In this document: positions 19,543-28,711 of the stretch, piece after piece
Numbering within the stretch: position 1 is the stretch's first letter
Layout: every line of letters begins with the position of its first letter
Assembly (NCBI RefSeq): GCF_014656545.1
Contig: NZ_BNDS01000003.1
Coordinates: 126,606 to 190,605 of the forward strand
Reading direction: 5' to 3'
From: Neobacillus kokaensis
GTDB taxonomy: Bacteria; Bacillota; Bacilli; Bacillales; Cytobacillaceae
DNA: 64,000 bases
Notes under the pieces: model-generated
The model's input: only the letters and a program-made list of their open reading frames with translations
The model's database searches: none
What the model was told of the DNA's origin: nothing
Made by a program: the position numbers and the translations under genes

Positions 19543-21707
19543 TGACGAGAAACCCAGATTTTACGACTATTGACTTTACTGAAAGCTCGCGATCAGCGGG
19601 CGTGAATCCAATTACGCTAGACTCATTGGCTCATGACGCATGGCAGACGATGGAACAAATTGATGTGAAGCCTTGCTACGATTCTAAAGATTTGACTGGG
19701 ATGGAACATCTTGGGTATGTTGCCGGAATGGCTCCGTTTTTGCGCGGACCTTATCCAACCATGTATGTAACAAAGCCTTGGACGATTCGTCAGTATGCTG
19801 GATTCTCTACAGCGGAGGAAAGCAATGCGTTCTACCGCCGCAACCTTGCTGCCGGTCAGAAAGGTCTTTCGATTGCCTTTGACCTTGCTACCCACCGCGG
19901 TTATGATTCCGATCACCCGCGTGTTGTAGGCGATGTTGGGAAAGCCGGTGTAGCAGTTGATTCGATTCTTGATATGAAAATTTTATTTGATAAAATTCCG
20001 CTTGATAAGATGTCGGTTTCGATGACGATGAATGGGGCCGTGCTTCCAATTATGGCGTTTTACATCGTGGCAGCAGAGGAACAGGGTGTCCATCAATCAC
20101 AGCTAACGGGAACGATTCAAAATGATATTTTAAAAGAGTATATGGTTCGAAACACGTATATTTATCCGCCTGAAGCATCGATGCGGATCATCGCTGATAT
20201 TTTTGCCTATACGTCACAGTATATGCCGAAGTTTAATAGCATCAGTATTTCCGGTTATCACATGCAGGAAGCGGGCGCAACGGCAGATATCGAATTGGGT
20301 TATACACTTGCGGACGGTTTGGAATATGTGAGAACAGGCTTAAAAGCAGGTATGGATATTGATACGTTCGCTCCCAGGCTATCATTCTTCTGGGCTATCG
20401 GGATGAACTATTTTATGGAAGTGGCCAAAATGCGGGCGGCACGGATGATTTGGGCTAAGCTGATCAAGCAGTTTAATCCGAAAAATGAAAAGTCCATGGC
20501 CCTCCGTACACATAGTCAAACGTCCGGGTGGAGTCTTACGGAGCAGGACCCGTTTAATAATGTAACGAGAACGTGCGTTGAGGCGATGGCAGCGGCGTTA
20601 GGTCATACCCAATCACTTCATACGAATGCCCTTGATGAGGCGATTGCGCTGCCGACTGATTTTTCAGCAAGGATTGCCCGCAATACTCAATTGTTTTTAC
20701 AGGATGAAACAGGTATTTGTAATGTAGTGGACCCATGGGGTGGTTCTTATTATGTGGAATCACTAACGAAAGATCTTATGGTTCGTGCTTGGGAACATAT
20801 CCAAGAAATTGAATCGCTCGGCGGTATGGCGAAGGCAATTGAAACCGGGCTGCCGAAGATGCGGATTGAAGAAGCAGCGGCTAGACGCCAGGCTCATATT
20901 GATTCTGGGAAGGAATCAATTATCGGTGTCAATCGGTACCGTTTAGAAAAAGAAGATCCACTCGAAATTCTCGAGGTAGACAATACTGCAGTGCGGGAAG
21001 CACAGCTTCGCAGATTAAAAGAATTGCGGGAGAACCGTGATGAGGCATTGGTGCAATCATCACTAGATGCAATTACTAAATCAGCTGAAACAGGAGAAGG
21101 AAATCTGCTGGCATTAGCGATTGAGGCAGCAAGAGCACGGGCAAGTCTAGGGGAAATTTCTGCTGCCTACGAAAAAGCAGTTGGACGTCATAAGGCTGTT
21201 ATTCGTTCCATTAGTGGTGTGTATAGCGCCGAATTCGGGGAAGGCGAACAGGTAGCCGTGGTAAGAGAAATGGCCGATGAATTTGAACAACGAGAAGGTC
21301 GGCGTCCGCGGATTATGATTGCCAAAATGGGGCAGGACGGGCATGACCGCGGGGCAAAGGTCATTGCAACGGCGTTTGCGGATTTAGGCTTTGATGTTGA
21401 TATCGGTCCGTTATTCCAAACACCGGAAGAAACGGCTTTGCAGGCGGTGGAAAATGATGTGCACGTCGTTGGGATGAGTTCCTTGGCTGCAGGTCATAAA
21501 ACACTTTTACCACAGTTAATAGAAGAATTAAGAGGGCTTGGCCGAGAAGATATCGTTGTCGTCATTGGCGGTGTGATTCCTGTGCAGGACTATGAATACT
21601 TGAAGCAGCATGGTGCGGCAGCTATTTTTGGACCGGGAACAGTGATTCCTGTTGCCGCACAAAAAGTTTTAGAAGAAATCAACAGCCGGCTAGAGGTTGA
21701 GGTCTAA
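19539..21707 (+). CDS. mutB: Methylmalonyl-CoA mutase large (alpha) subunit, B12-dependent
   Basis: 722 residues. The N-terminal TIM barrel binds the CoA ester ([42 protein letters not shown]). The C-terminal B12 domain has DGHDRG with the cobalt-ligating His602, then [12 protein letters not shown] and VVIGGVIP. It converts methylmalonyl-CoA (R form) to succinyl-CoA through an adenosyl radical. It overlaps mutA by 4 bases and meaB by 1. Full length and intact motifs indicate an active enzyme, so the cell needs adenosylcobalamin from uptake or synthesis elsewhere. Confidence 0.96.
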   Translation: MMTRNPDFTTIDFTESSRSAGVNPITLDSLAHDAWQTMEQIDVKPCYDSKDLTGMEHLGYVAGMAPFLRGPYPTMYVTKPWTIRQYAGFSTAEESNAFYRRNLAAGQKGLSIAFDLATHRGYDSDHPRVVGDVGKAGVAVDSILDMKILFDKIPLDKMSVSMTMNGAVLPIMAFYIVAAEEQGVHQSQLTGTIQNDILKEYMVRNTYIYPPEASMRIIADIFAYTSQYMPKFNSISISGYHMQEAGATADIELGYTLADGLEYVRTGLKAGMDIDTFAPRLSFFWAIGMNYFMEVAKMRAARMIWAKLIKQFNPKNEKSMALRTHSQTSGWSLTEQDPFNNVTRTCVEAMAAALGHTQSLHTNALDEAIALPTDFSARIARNTQLFLQDETGICNVVDPWGGSYYVESLTKDLMVRAWEHIQEIESLGGMAKAIETGLPKMRIEEAAARRQAHIDSGKESIIGVNRYRLEKEDPLEILEVDNTAVREAQLRRLKELRENRDEALVQSSLDAITKSAETGEGNLLALAIEAARARASLGEISAAYEKAVGRHKAVIRSISGVYSAEFGEGEQVAVVREMADEFEQREGRRPRIMIAKMGQDGHDRGAKVIATAFADLGFDVDIGPLFQTPEETALQAVENDVHVVGMSSLAAGHKTLLPQLIEELRGLGREDIVVVIGGVIPVQDYEYLKQHGAAAIFGPGTVIPVAAQKVLEEINSRLEVEV

Positions 21708-22834
21708 TGCTGGATCATCGCGGGAAAAAACCGGAATGGGCACCATCTGAAAGCGGCGATGAATTTGCTTCCCGTGTGGTTGAAGGGGTGAAAGAATTGG
21801 AGGAGCAGTTACACAGTTCAACTGCTGTACCCGCTTCTCCAAGGCCCAGGCGTCGCAGGCTAACCGTAAATGACTATGTCGAAGGGGTTCTATCGAGAAA
21901 TCGTACCATTATTGCCCAAACGATTACGCTGGTGGAAAGTAATAATCCTGTCCATATGGAAACCGGGCAGCAGGTATTAAAGCAGCTGCTGCCGTATACC
22001 GGAAATTCGATCCGAGTTGGAATTACCGGAGTGCCCGGAGCAGGAAAAAGTACCTTGATCGAGGCGTTAGGGACGATGCTATGCGAACAGGGGAAGCGTG
22101 TTGCCGTCCTGGCGGTCGATCCGAGCAGTACGATTACGAAGGGAAGTATTCTTGGGGATAAAACCAGAATGGAAACCCTCTCGCGTCATCCTAATGCGTT
22201 CATTCGCCCTTCGGCTTCGGGAGGTACTCTTGGCGGTGTCAATCGGAAAAGCAGGGAAACAATGCTGATCTGTGAAGCAGCAGGGTTTGATGTCATTTTA
22301 GTGGAGACTGTCGGTGTTGGACAAAGCGAAGTAACCGTCCGGTCCATGGTTGATTTTTTCTTATTGGTGATGTTAACGGGAGGCGGCGATGAACTCCAAG
22401 GGATCAAAAAAGGGGTCATGGAGTTAGTGGATGCTATTTTTGTCAACAAAGCCGATGGTAAAAATAAACAGATTGCCCTAGGTGCGAAGGCTGAGTTTAA
22501 TCGTATTCTCCATTTTTTACAACCAATCACTGAAGGCTGGACACCTAAGGCATATACGTGCTCTGCCTTAACGGGTGAAGGGATTGCCGAGATGTGGCAG
22601 GTGATTCAAGCCTTCACAGGCAAAACACAAAGGTCGGGTGTGTTTGATACCCGCCGCAGGAAGCAAACCATTGATTGGATGTATACAATGGTGGAGGACT
22701 ATTTAAGAACAAGCTTTTTCAATCACCCAGAAGTAAGCAGCATCATTCCAGTAATAGAAAAGGCTGTCGGGAATGGTGAAGTTTCTGCCACCATGGCAGC
22801 GAAGCAATTATTGAAAATATTTGAGGACCAATAA
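21707..22834 (+). CDS. meaB: MeaB/ArgK-type G3E GTPase, mutase chaperone
   Basis: 375 residues with Walker A GVPGAGKST, the base-recognition region VNKAD, and the helical C-terminal dimerisation arm typical of MeaB. An N-terminal extension of about 60 residues (with PRPRRRR) precedes the usual family start. MeaB proteins gate cofactor loading of methylmalonyl-CoA mutase and protect it from inactivation. The one-base overlap with mutB (TAATG) fits a dedicated chaperone. Confidence 0.92.
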   Translation: MLDHRGKKPEWAPSESGDEFASRVVEGVKELEEQLHSSTAVPASPRPRRRRLTVNDYVEGVLSRNRTIIAQTITLVESNNPVHMETGQQVLKQLLPYTGNSIRVGITGVPGAGKSTLIEALGTMLCEQGKRVAVLAVDPSSTITKGSILGDKTRMETLSRHPNAFIRPSASGGTLGGVNRKSRETMLICEAAGFDVILVETVGVGQSEVTVRSMVDFFLLVMLTGGGDELQGIKKGVMELVDAIFVNKADGKNKQIALGAKAEFNRILHFLQPITEGWTPKAYTCSALTGEGIAEMWQVIQAFTGKTQRSGVFDTRRRKQTIDWMYTMVEDYLRTSFFNHPEVSSIIPVIEKAVGNGEVSATMAAKQLLKIFEDQ

Positions 22835-22864
22835 GGTCTGACGGTAATAGAGAGGAAGAGGTAT

Positions 22865-23287
22865 ATGCCGGTTACAGCACCAAAACAAATTGAGCATATC
22901 GGTATTGCTGTGAAAAATTTGGAACAATCCGTTCAATTTTACACTAATCTTTTAGGATTAACCTGCCTCGGGTATGAAACGGTAGAAAGTGAAAAGGTTC
23001 GGGTAGCTTTCCTAGAAATTGGTGAAACTCGTTTGGAACTATTGGAAGCACTCAGCCCGGATAGCCCAATAGCCCAATTTATCGAAAAAAAGGGAGAAGG
23101 GATTCATCATATTGCCTTTCAAGTAGATAATTCGATTGAGCGTTTAGAGTTTCTGAAGGAGCAGGGGATCAGGTTAATCAATGATACACCGAAGCAGGGG
23201 GCACATGGCAATCTGGTCGCATTTCTTCATCCTAAATCAACCAATGGGGTATTGCTGGAACTGTGCCAGCCGCAAAGCCAATCGTAA
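22865..23287 (+). CDS. mce: Methylmalonyl-CoA epimerase
   Basis: 140 residues of the glyoxalase/VOC fold with paired beta-alpha-beta motifs. Metal-ligand positions are visible in EHIGIAV and GIHHIAFQV. It interconverts (S)- and (R)-methylmalonyl-CoA, the step between carboxylase and mutase in this operon. An AGAGGAAGAGG stretch precedes the ATG. Confidence 0.92.
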   Translation: MPVTAPKQIEHIGIAVKNLEQSVQFYTNLLGLTCLGYETVESEKVRVAFLEIGETRLELLEALSPDSPIAQFIEKKGEGIHHIAFQVDNSIERLEFLKEQGIRLINDTPKQGAHGNLVAFLHPKSTNGVLLELCQPQSQS

Positions 23288-23338
23288 TAAAAAATTTATA
23301 GCAGTTTAATAGAAGATAGTCAGGTGGGGGATGGTCTT

Positions 23339-24889
23339 TTGAGTACAATGTATGAAAAAATTGATGAATTGATGGACCGTAAGCTGAAGGTGAAGCTGGG
23401 CGGCGGGGACAACCGGATTGAAGCCCAGCATAACCGCGGTAAGCTGACAGCGAGAGAACGGATTGATCTGCTTTTGGATGAAGATACATTCGTCGAATTA
23501 AATTCGTTTATCCAGCATCGGGCGACGAACTTTGGAATGGATCAATTGGAGGCCCCGGGGGAAGGGGTAGTCACCGGTTATGGGAAAATCCATGGCCGTC
23601 TTGTTTATGTTTTTTCCCAAGATTTCACGGTATTCGGCGGGGCCCTTGGTGAAATGCATGCCCTCAAAATTAGCCGAATGATGGATTTAGCTGCGAAAGC
23701 CGGGGCCCCTGTCATTGGTTTAAACGATTCCGGCGGAGCCCGGATTCAAGAAGGGGTAGAGGCACTAGACGGTTATGGGCATGTTTTCTATCGCAATGCT
23801 ATTTATTCCGGTGTCGTTCCACAAATCTCGGTTATTCTCGGTCCATGTGCCGGCGGAGCAGTCTATTCGCCAGCGATTACTGATTTTGTGTTTATGGTGG
23901 AAAAGACGAGTCAAATGTTTATTACTGGCCCAAAGGTCATTCAAGCGGTAACCGGTGAAAAAATTTCCTCGGAGGACCTTGGCGGTGCGAAAGTTCATTC
24001 CAGCATCAGCGGCTGTGCCCATTTCACGGCAGAGTCGGAACCGGAAGTGCTGGAGGATGTAAGAAAGTTAATCAGTTACTTGCCGCAAAATAGCATGGAA
24101 AATCCGCCAGTTGAGGAAGCGTCAATTGACGATGGCTGGAACGATGAATTGATTGATCTTGTGCCGATTTCGGGGACCAAAGTATACGATGTATGCAAGG
24201 TGGTTGAACAGGTAGTAGATAACGGTGAATTTATGCAGGTTCATGCCAATTTTGCCAAAAACATCGTAGTCGGTTTTGGACGGATTGATGGGCACAGTGT
24301 CGGAATTATTGCGAATCAGCCTAAGGTGATGGCTGGCGGCTTGGATATTAACTCTTCCGATAAATTGTCTAGATTTATTCGTTTCTGTGATTCTTTCAAT
24401 ATTCCGTTAATTACGTTTGAAGATGTTACCGGATTTTTCCCTGGAGTTAATCAGGAGCACGGCGGTATTATCCGCCACGGGGCAAAAATTCTTTATGCCT
24501 ATTCCGAGGCGACGGTTCCGAAAATTACGGTCATTCTTCGCAAAGCCTATGGCGGTGCCTATGTTGCCTTGAACTCGAAGGCGATTGGGGCAGATATTGT
24601 TTTCTCCTGGCCGAACGCTGAGATTGCGGTAATGGGTCCTGAAGGCGCGGCGAATATAATTTTTGCAAAAGAGATTGAACAAAGTGAAGACCCGGCACTA
24701 ACGAGAGCTCAGAAAATTGCCGAATACCGCGAAGCGTTTGCCAACCCTTATCAAGCAGCAGCCAAAGGAATGGTCGACGATGTCATTGACCCACGCGAAA
24801 CACGAAAAAAGCTAAAGGAAACACTCGAAATGCTCAGAACAAAGAAAGAAACAAGACCTGCAAAAAAACATGGTAATATCCCTCTGTAA
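23339..24889 (+). CDS. pccB: Propionyl-CoA carboxylase carboxyltransferase subunit
   Basis: About 516 residues with both crotonase-like carboxyltransferase halves. The acyl-CoA and biotin oxyanion glycine pairs are visible (SGGARIQEG; GPCAGGAVYSP; RKAYGGAYVALNSK). It transfers CO2 from the biotin carrier to propionyl-CoA, giving (S)-methylmalonyl-CoA. I use TTG 23339 because GGTGGGGG stands upstream at a workable distance and the next residues match the family start; a GTG at 23324 lies in that ribosome site, and ATG 23348 is possible. It is the last gene of the operon. Confidence 0.9.
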   Translation: MSTMYEKIDELMDRKLKVKLGGGDNRIEAQHNRGKLTARERIDLLLDEDTFVELNSFIQHRATNFGMDQLEAPGEGVVTGYGKIHGRLVYVFSQDFTVFGGALGEMHALKISRMMDLAAKAGAPVIGLNDSGGARIQEGVEALDGYGHVFYRNAIYSGVVPQISVILGPCAGGAVYSPAITDFVFMVEKTSQMFITGPKVIQAVTGEKISSEDLGGAKVHSSISGCAHFTAESEPEVLEDVRKLISYLPQNSMENPPVEEASIDDGWNDELIDLVPISGTKVYDVCKVVEQVVDNGEFMQVHANFAKNIVVGFGRIDGHSVGIIANQPKVMAGGLDINSSDKLSRFIRFCDSFNIPLITFEDVTGFFPGVNQEHGGIIRHGAKILYAYSEATVPKITVILRKAYGGAYVALNSKAIGADIVFSWPNAEIAVMGPEGAANIIFAKEIEQSEDPALTRAQKIAEYREAFANPYQAAAKGMVDDVIDPRETRKKLKETLEMLRTKKETRPAKKHGNIPL

Positions 24890-24927
24890 GAGGAAAAATC
24901 AGTGCTTTAAATGGGGGGCATTAAATA

Positions 24928-24984
24928 GGTGCCTGACACCATCCGTGGACAGTTTGTGAAGTTTTCACATGGTGCCTGACACCA
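24928..24984. repeat. Long copy of the GGTGCCTGACACC element
   Basis: Two direct cores, 24928-24940 and 24971-24983, flank a middle part containing CGTGGACAGTTTGTGAA and a small GTGAA/TTCAC hairpin. The right half (TCACATGGTGCCTGACACCA) is identical to the right arm of the element at 1086-1130. The CGTGGACA stretch recurs after the core at 41811. Confidence 0.8.
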
Positions 24985-25018
24985 AAATTTTAAATGCGAT
25001 AATATAGTTGATAAAAAA

Positions 25019-25045
25019 CAGGGGATTATCCCCTGCTTTCTTTAT
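25019..25045. terminator. Hairpin between pccB and the DUF378 gene
   Basis: CAGGGG (25019-25024) pairs with CCCCTG (25030-25035). The plus-strand tail CTTTCTTTAT is a weak T tract; the minus-strand tail has six Ts. It probably ends the mut operon but is better oriented for the opposite strand. Confidence 0.6.
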
Positions 25046-25150
25046 ATATATATTTGTTTAACTTTCCTTCTTTTTTATACAAAAAAAAATAAACTTCACA
25101 ACATGAAATGTAGAGATTGAACAAAAGATAAAGTAAGGAGGTGTATAATC

Positions 25151-25444
25151 ATGAGAGTGCTTCAGAGAATTGCTTTAGTTCTCGTAATCATTGGTGCAAT
25201 TAACTGGGGATTAATTGGATTCTTCCAATTTGATTTGGTAGCAACGTTATTTGGCGGTCAGGATTCTTTTTTGTCCAGACTAATTTATGGCCTTGTTGGA
25301 ATCAGCGGCTTGATTTGTTTAAGCCTGTTATTTGCTCCTTGGCATGAAGAAAATCAAGCGAATAATCGTCAAGGAAATCGAAACATAAATTATGCTACTG
25401 AATTTGGAGAAGAAGAAGATTTTTCAAAATGGAAAAAGGATTAG
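25151..25444 (+). CDS. DUF378 (YuzA-like) small membrane protein
   Basis: 97 residues with two hydrophobic helices. The first opens RIALVLVIIGAINWGLIGFF, the NWGL signature of DUF378; a charged tail rich in Asn, Glu and Lys follows. An AAGGAGGTG ribosome site precedes the ATG. Function is unknown; proteins of this family are small inner-membrane proteins. It stands alone. Confidence 0.82.
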   Translation: MRVLQRIALVLVIIGAINWGLIGFFQFDLVATLFGGQDSFLSRLIYGLVGISGLICLSLLFAPWHEENQANNRQGNRNINYATEFGEEEDFSKWKKD

Positions 25445-25575
25445 AATGAAACACATCGTGGGATTTTTCCCCTAATTATTTTTTGTAATGTTATTCGCTG
25501 ATGTGGTAGTGCAAATAATGTTATTTCAAGGAAGTCTAATCCCAGAGTATTTTTTAAAAGAATAGAAAAAAATAA

Positions 25576-25597
25576 TATTGGTGATTAGTCACCAATA
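25576..25597. repeat. Palindrome upstream of the 57-residue gene
   Basis: TATTGGTGA and TCACCAATA are perfect 9-bp arms around TTAG, about 24 bp before the start codon. It could be an operator or a leader hairpin; no T run follows. Confidence 0.5.
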
Positions 25598-25620
25598 AAT
25601 TTCGATGTGGGGGAATTACG

Positions 25621-25794
25621 TTGAATATACGAGAGGGCTTAATTCCAACTGCTTTAGGCACAGCTGTAACGGCAACTGGTTATGCTATAAGACAAAAACG
25701 TGGTTCTAATAAAATGATTGCTGATACTGTTTTTGGTTTCGGTTTAGCTCACGTACTATTAGGTGTGATTGACCTCATAGAGCATCGACGTTAG
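25621..25794 (+). CDS. Small hydrophobic protein of 57 residues
   Basis: TTG start with GTGGGGGAA upstream. The protein opens MNIREGLIPTALGTAVTATG, has an AIRQKRGSNK middle and a second hydrophobic stretch, and ends IDLIEHRR. It resembles short conserved Bacillus proteins of unknown function, but I cannot name a family. A strong terminator directly follows the stop, which supports it as a real gene. Confidence 0.65.
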   Translation: MNIREGLIPTALGTAVTATGYAIRQKRGSNKMIADTVFGFGLAHVLLGVIDLIEHRR

Positions 25795-25797
25795 GGA

Positions 25798-25829
25798 AGC
25801 AGGCGGGGATTGGTACCCCGCCTGCTTTT
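25798..25829 (+). terminator. Terminator of the 57-residue gene, overlapping the ABC permease end
   Basis: AGCAGGCGGGG pairs with CCCCGCCTGCT around a short loop, then TTTTA. It is GC-rich and very stable, and also lies just downstream of the convergent permease gene. Confidence 0.85.
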
Positions 25830-26883
25830 ATAGTGTTCGATATTTTTTTAAAGCAACGATATTCAAGGCAATAAAAATGACTGCAAAGACAGCTAGGGCT
25901 ATGATGTCGCCGCTGATTTCGCCAAGCCCCATTCCTTTGTACATGACAGCTTTTAAGGCGTCGCCAGCATAATACATGGGCATGATTTTGGCAACGGCCT
26001 GGAGCCAGTCAGCCATGCCGTCCAGCGGGAAGATTCCAGCGAAAAATACCTGCGGAATCACGACAACCGGAATAAATTGTATCATTTGAAATTCCGAGGC
26101 TGCGAACGATGACAGCAAAATTCCTAATGCTAGGGCTACTAACGCAAGCAGCAGGTTAATTAGAATCACATCAAAAATGGATCCTGCCAAGACAATATCC
26201 AATACATTTATGGCATAGATTACAACGATAACCGTCTGTACAATGGCAAAGATTCCGTAGCCAGTTAAATAAGCCGTGACGATCTCCCATCTGCGGATTG
26301 GAGTTGACATCAGACGATCCAGCGTTCCTGTTGTCCGCTCACGCAATAGCCCAATTCCCGAAATAATAAACACGAAAAAGAAGACAAAGTAGCCAACTAA
26401 AATCGGACTTAATACATCAAAAAAGACTGTGTCTTTATTACCGTAAACATATTTGGTGTCAATCTGCTTCGTAGCCATTCCACCAGCTGCTGGACTTTGC
26501 TGAATTAATTTTTTTTGCACTTGAGCCGCTGCAACTTGATTGACCTTCATTTGTAAAGCCTTTGCCTTACTTGTATCATCATTTTTTAATGTTAAAATCA
26601 TGTTTCCGGAATCCGCTTCAAGCAATCCATCCAAATCTTTATCGATGACCGTATCACTGGATGCTTTTTCATATTCTATTACTTGGATATCCGTTTTTTC
26701 AAGGCCTTTCACAAGCTGTTCGTCAATCCCCACAACACCTAACTTTGGATCGACGGTATTACCATTAAATAAAAAGTACATCAGGGTAAGGATTAATAAT
26801 GGAGCGACAAACATTAATCCCAAGGTTCGCTTATCTCGCAGCAATTGCAGGGTGATTCGTTTAATTAACGCCGAGATTCTCAT
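25828..26883 (-). CDS. ABC-2 type exporter permease
   Basis: 351 residues. There is one N-terminal helix, a large extracellular loop (about 45-165), then five C-terminal membrane segments with the ABC-2 signature region (GIGLLRERTTGTLDRLMSTPIRRWEIV). It forms the membrane part of an exporter with the ATPase encoded just upstream; the genes overlap by 23 bases. The substrate is not visible from sequence; relatives export drugs or peptides. Confidence 0.88.
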   Translation of the reverse strand: MRISALIKRITLQLLRDKRTLGLMFVAPLLILTLMYFLFNGNTVDPKLGVVGIDEQLVKGLEKTDIQVIEYEKASSDTVIDKDLDGLLEADSGNMILTLKNDDTSKAKALQMKVNQVAAAQVQKKLIQQSPAAGGMATKQIDTKYVYGNKDTVFFDVLSPILVGYFVFFFVFIISGIGLLRERTTGTLDRLMSTPIRRWEIVTAYLTGYGIFAIVQTVIVVIYAINVLDIVLAGSIFDVILINLLLALVALALGILLSSFAASEFQMIQFIPVVVIPQVFFAGIFPLDGMADWLQAVAKIMPMYYAGDALKAVMYKGMGLGEISGDIIALAVFAVIFIALNIVALKKYRTL

Positions 26884-27604
26884 GCTGCTTCACACCCGCT
26901 TTCAAAAATACTTCATCCAAACTGCCAACATGATACAAGTCTTTTAACTCATCGGGTGTGCCGCTTGCCAGTATCGCCCCATCCCGCACCATCGCCACCA
27001 TATCACATCGTTCAGCTTCATCCATTACGTGGGTCGTAACGATAATCGTTTTGCCCTCGTCATTTTTAAGCCGAAGGAGCTCATTCCAAATAGACAGCTT
27101 TAACTCTGGATCGATTCCAACAGTCGGTTCATCTAAAATTAATAATTGGGGATCTTGAATCAAGGCGATTGCAAGCGAAAGACGCCGTTTCATACCCCCG
27201 GAATAGGCGGCAACCCGTTTCTTTAAATCGGCGGTCAGGTTAACTAAATTGGAAGCATAAGCAATTCGTGTCCGCTGCTCATCTTTATTTAATTTAAAAA
27301 GAGAGGCGAAAAATTTCAGATTCTCCTCGCCAGTCAGCTCTAAATAAAGGGCATTGGATTGTGCCATATAGCCGATTTCTTGCAGAATGGCGAGGTTTGG
27401 CATTTTCTCATCCAGAACATGAATCGTACCGGAATTCGCTTTTTCCATACCAACAATCATTTTCACTAACGTGGTTTTTCCAGCACCGGAAGGTCCGATG
27501 AGACCGTACAACTGTCCTTTTCCAATCGTTAAATTTACTTCATTTAAAACTGGCTTTTTGCCAAAGCTTTTGTTCACTTTCTGCACTATAATGGATGGAT
27601 TCAA
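26861..27604 (-). CDS. ABC exporter ATP-binding protein
   Basis: 247 residues with Walker A GPSGAGKTT, the signature YSGGMKRRLSLA, Walker B LLILDEPTVGID and the switch His in IIVTTHVMDE. The TTG start at 27604 is chosen because AGGAGGGG stands about 6 nt upstream. It energises the permease that overlaps its end. A promoter and a palindrome lie just upstream, after a TetR gene, so substrate-induced expression is likely. Confidence 0.9.
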   Translation of the reverse strand: MNPSIIVQKVNKSFGKKPVLNEVNLTIGKGQLYGLIGPSGAGKTTLVKMIVGMEKANSGTIHVLDEKMPNLAILQEIGYMAQSNALYLELTGEENLKFFASLFKLNKDEQRTRIAYASNLVNLTADLKKRVAAYSGGMKRRLSLAIALIQDPQLLILDEPTVGIDPELKLSIWNELLRLKNDEGKTIIVTTHVMDEAERCDMVAMVRDGAILASGTPDELKDLYHVGSLDEVFLKAGVKQHENLGVN

Positions 27605-27663
27605 GGCAGCCCCTCCTAAAATCATACGGAAATAAACACCGTGTTGATTATTTCTATACCATT

Positions 27664-27692
27664 ATCATAAAATGCCGCACCATGAATTACAA
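27664..27692 (-). promoter_or_regulatory. Promoter of the ABC exporter
   Basis: On the minus strand TTGTAA (27692-27687), a 17-nt spacer and TATGAT (27669-27664). The -35 overlaps one arm of the palindrome at 27688-27722. Confidence 0.6.
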
Positions 27693-27722
27693 TGAACAAT
27701 AATGAGCAAAGTGTTCATTGTA
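27688..27722. promoter_or_regulatory. Probable TetR operator, TACAATGAACA palindrome
   Basis: Perfect 11-bp arms TACAATGAACA (27688-27698) and TGTTCATTGTA (27712-27722) separated by 13 bp. The site sits between the TetR stop and the ABC start and covers the -35 of the ABC promoter, as expected for repression. It has no T run. Confidence 0.6.
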
Positions 27723-27727
27723 GAAAA

Positions 27728-28333
27728 TTAAGTTTTCAAGCCTGCCGCATACCCAGGTCCTAGTAAGGTCATTTTTGCTAAAATTAAGGTCATTTCACTA
27801 GGTGATTTTTCCATTCCGGTTTCAAGCCAATGTTGAATCACTCCAACATGCGCTGCACTTACATAGGTGGTTAAAAACTCTACAGGAACAAGCATGTCTT
27901 CCTTATTAACTTCTGTCGCAATTTTTTGCAAAAATGTCTGTGTAATTAGTTCACGAAGTTTTACTTGAAATGCTGGGTCTCCCTTTGGTCCAAGGATGAC
28001 CTTCATGAAATCGGCATGCTCCTGGAAGTATTCAAACAGCTTCTGAATGACCGGAAACGGTTCACCTTGGCTTGTAAAGGCGACGGCTTCCATTGGCTTG
28101 ATGTCATTTACAAGCTGAACGATGCCCTTAATAATCTCGTCCTCACTTTGCTCCAATAAATCGTACTTATCCCGGTAATGTAAATAAAAGGTTCCGCGAT
28201 TAATTTGTGCCTTTTCAGTCAAGTCGCGGACCGTAACTCCTTCAAAACCCTTTTCCTCCATTAGTTCTGTAAGAGTGTCGCGAATCAGCCGTTTCGTGCG
28301 ATTTACTCGTTTTTCCGCTGCTCGTTCAGTCAT
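27728..28333 (-). CDS. TetR/AcrR-family regulator of the ABC exporter
   Basis: 201 residues. The N-terminal helix-turn-helix reads VTVRDLTEKAQINRGTFYLHYRDKYDLL, and a helical ligand domain follows. It is encoded upstream of and co-oriented with the exporter. A GGAGT ribosome site precedes the ATG. It most likely represses the exporter through the palindrome just past its stop codon and is lifted by an exported compound. This is inferred from arrangement. Confidence 0.85.
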   Translation of the reverse strand: MTERAAEKRVNRTKRLIRDTLTELMEEKGFEGVTVRDLTEKAQINRGTFYLHYRDKYDLLEQSEDEIIKGIVQLVNDIKPMEAVAFTSQGEPFPVIQKLFEYFQEHADFMKVILGPKGDPAFQVKLRELITQTFLQKIATEVNKEDMLVPVEFLTTYVSAAHVGVIQHWLETGMEKSPSEMTLILAKMTLLGPGYAAGLKT

Positions 28334-28711
28334 TGTTAGAGACTCCTTTAAGATTCTTTGTTAGATAAATTATATGATTCAAATTGGAAGATAATCAACA
28401 GCTTGTTCATAACATTTTGGTATAACCCAATTCTTTAACGTGAACGTTAAAGATAGAAATTATTTGAACCTCTATCATGCCCTAACGCATAACCGTAGTC
28501 CTAGATAAAAGGATTAAATGGAAAATACCTCCTTTTTTTATAGTGTTAATTACATATGCTGATAGGACTGATTTTTATAAAGTGACTGAATATTCTTTAC
28601 TTGTTAATAACGATTAATCTATACTACGTTTTGTAACGTTACATAAGATTTTCATTATTAAATGAAATCAGAAGGCTAGACATAAGCAATGAAGGAATAG
28701 GAGGAAATTTG
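28334..28711. other. Divergent intergenic region, TetR (minus) and penicillin acylase (plus)
   Basis: It contains a minus-strand promoter TTGATT - 18 nt - TATAAT (28398 to 28369) for the regulator. A weaker plus-strand pair, TTTACT (28596) - 18 nt - TATACT (28620), is suitable for the acylase. A perfect palindrome CTTTAACG-TGAA-CGTTAAAG lies at 28433-28452, and GTAACGTTAC at 28633-28642 lies just after the plus-strand -10. No further gene is seen. Confidence 0.5.

Noticed and set aside
25445..25620. Search for an RNA gene between the DUF378 gene and the 57-residue gene
   Set aside because: Apart from the palindrome at 25576 nothing resembling a tRNA, riboswitch or known small RNA could be seen.
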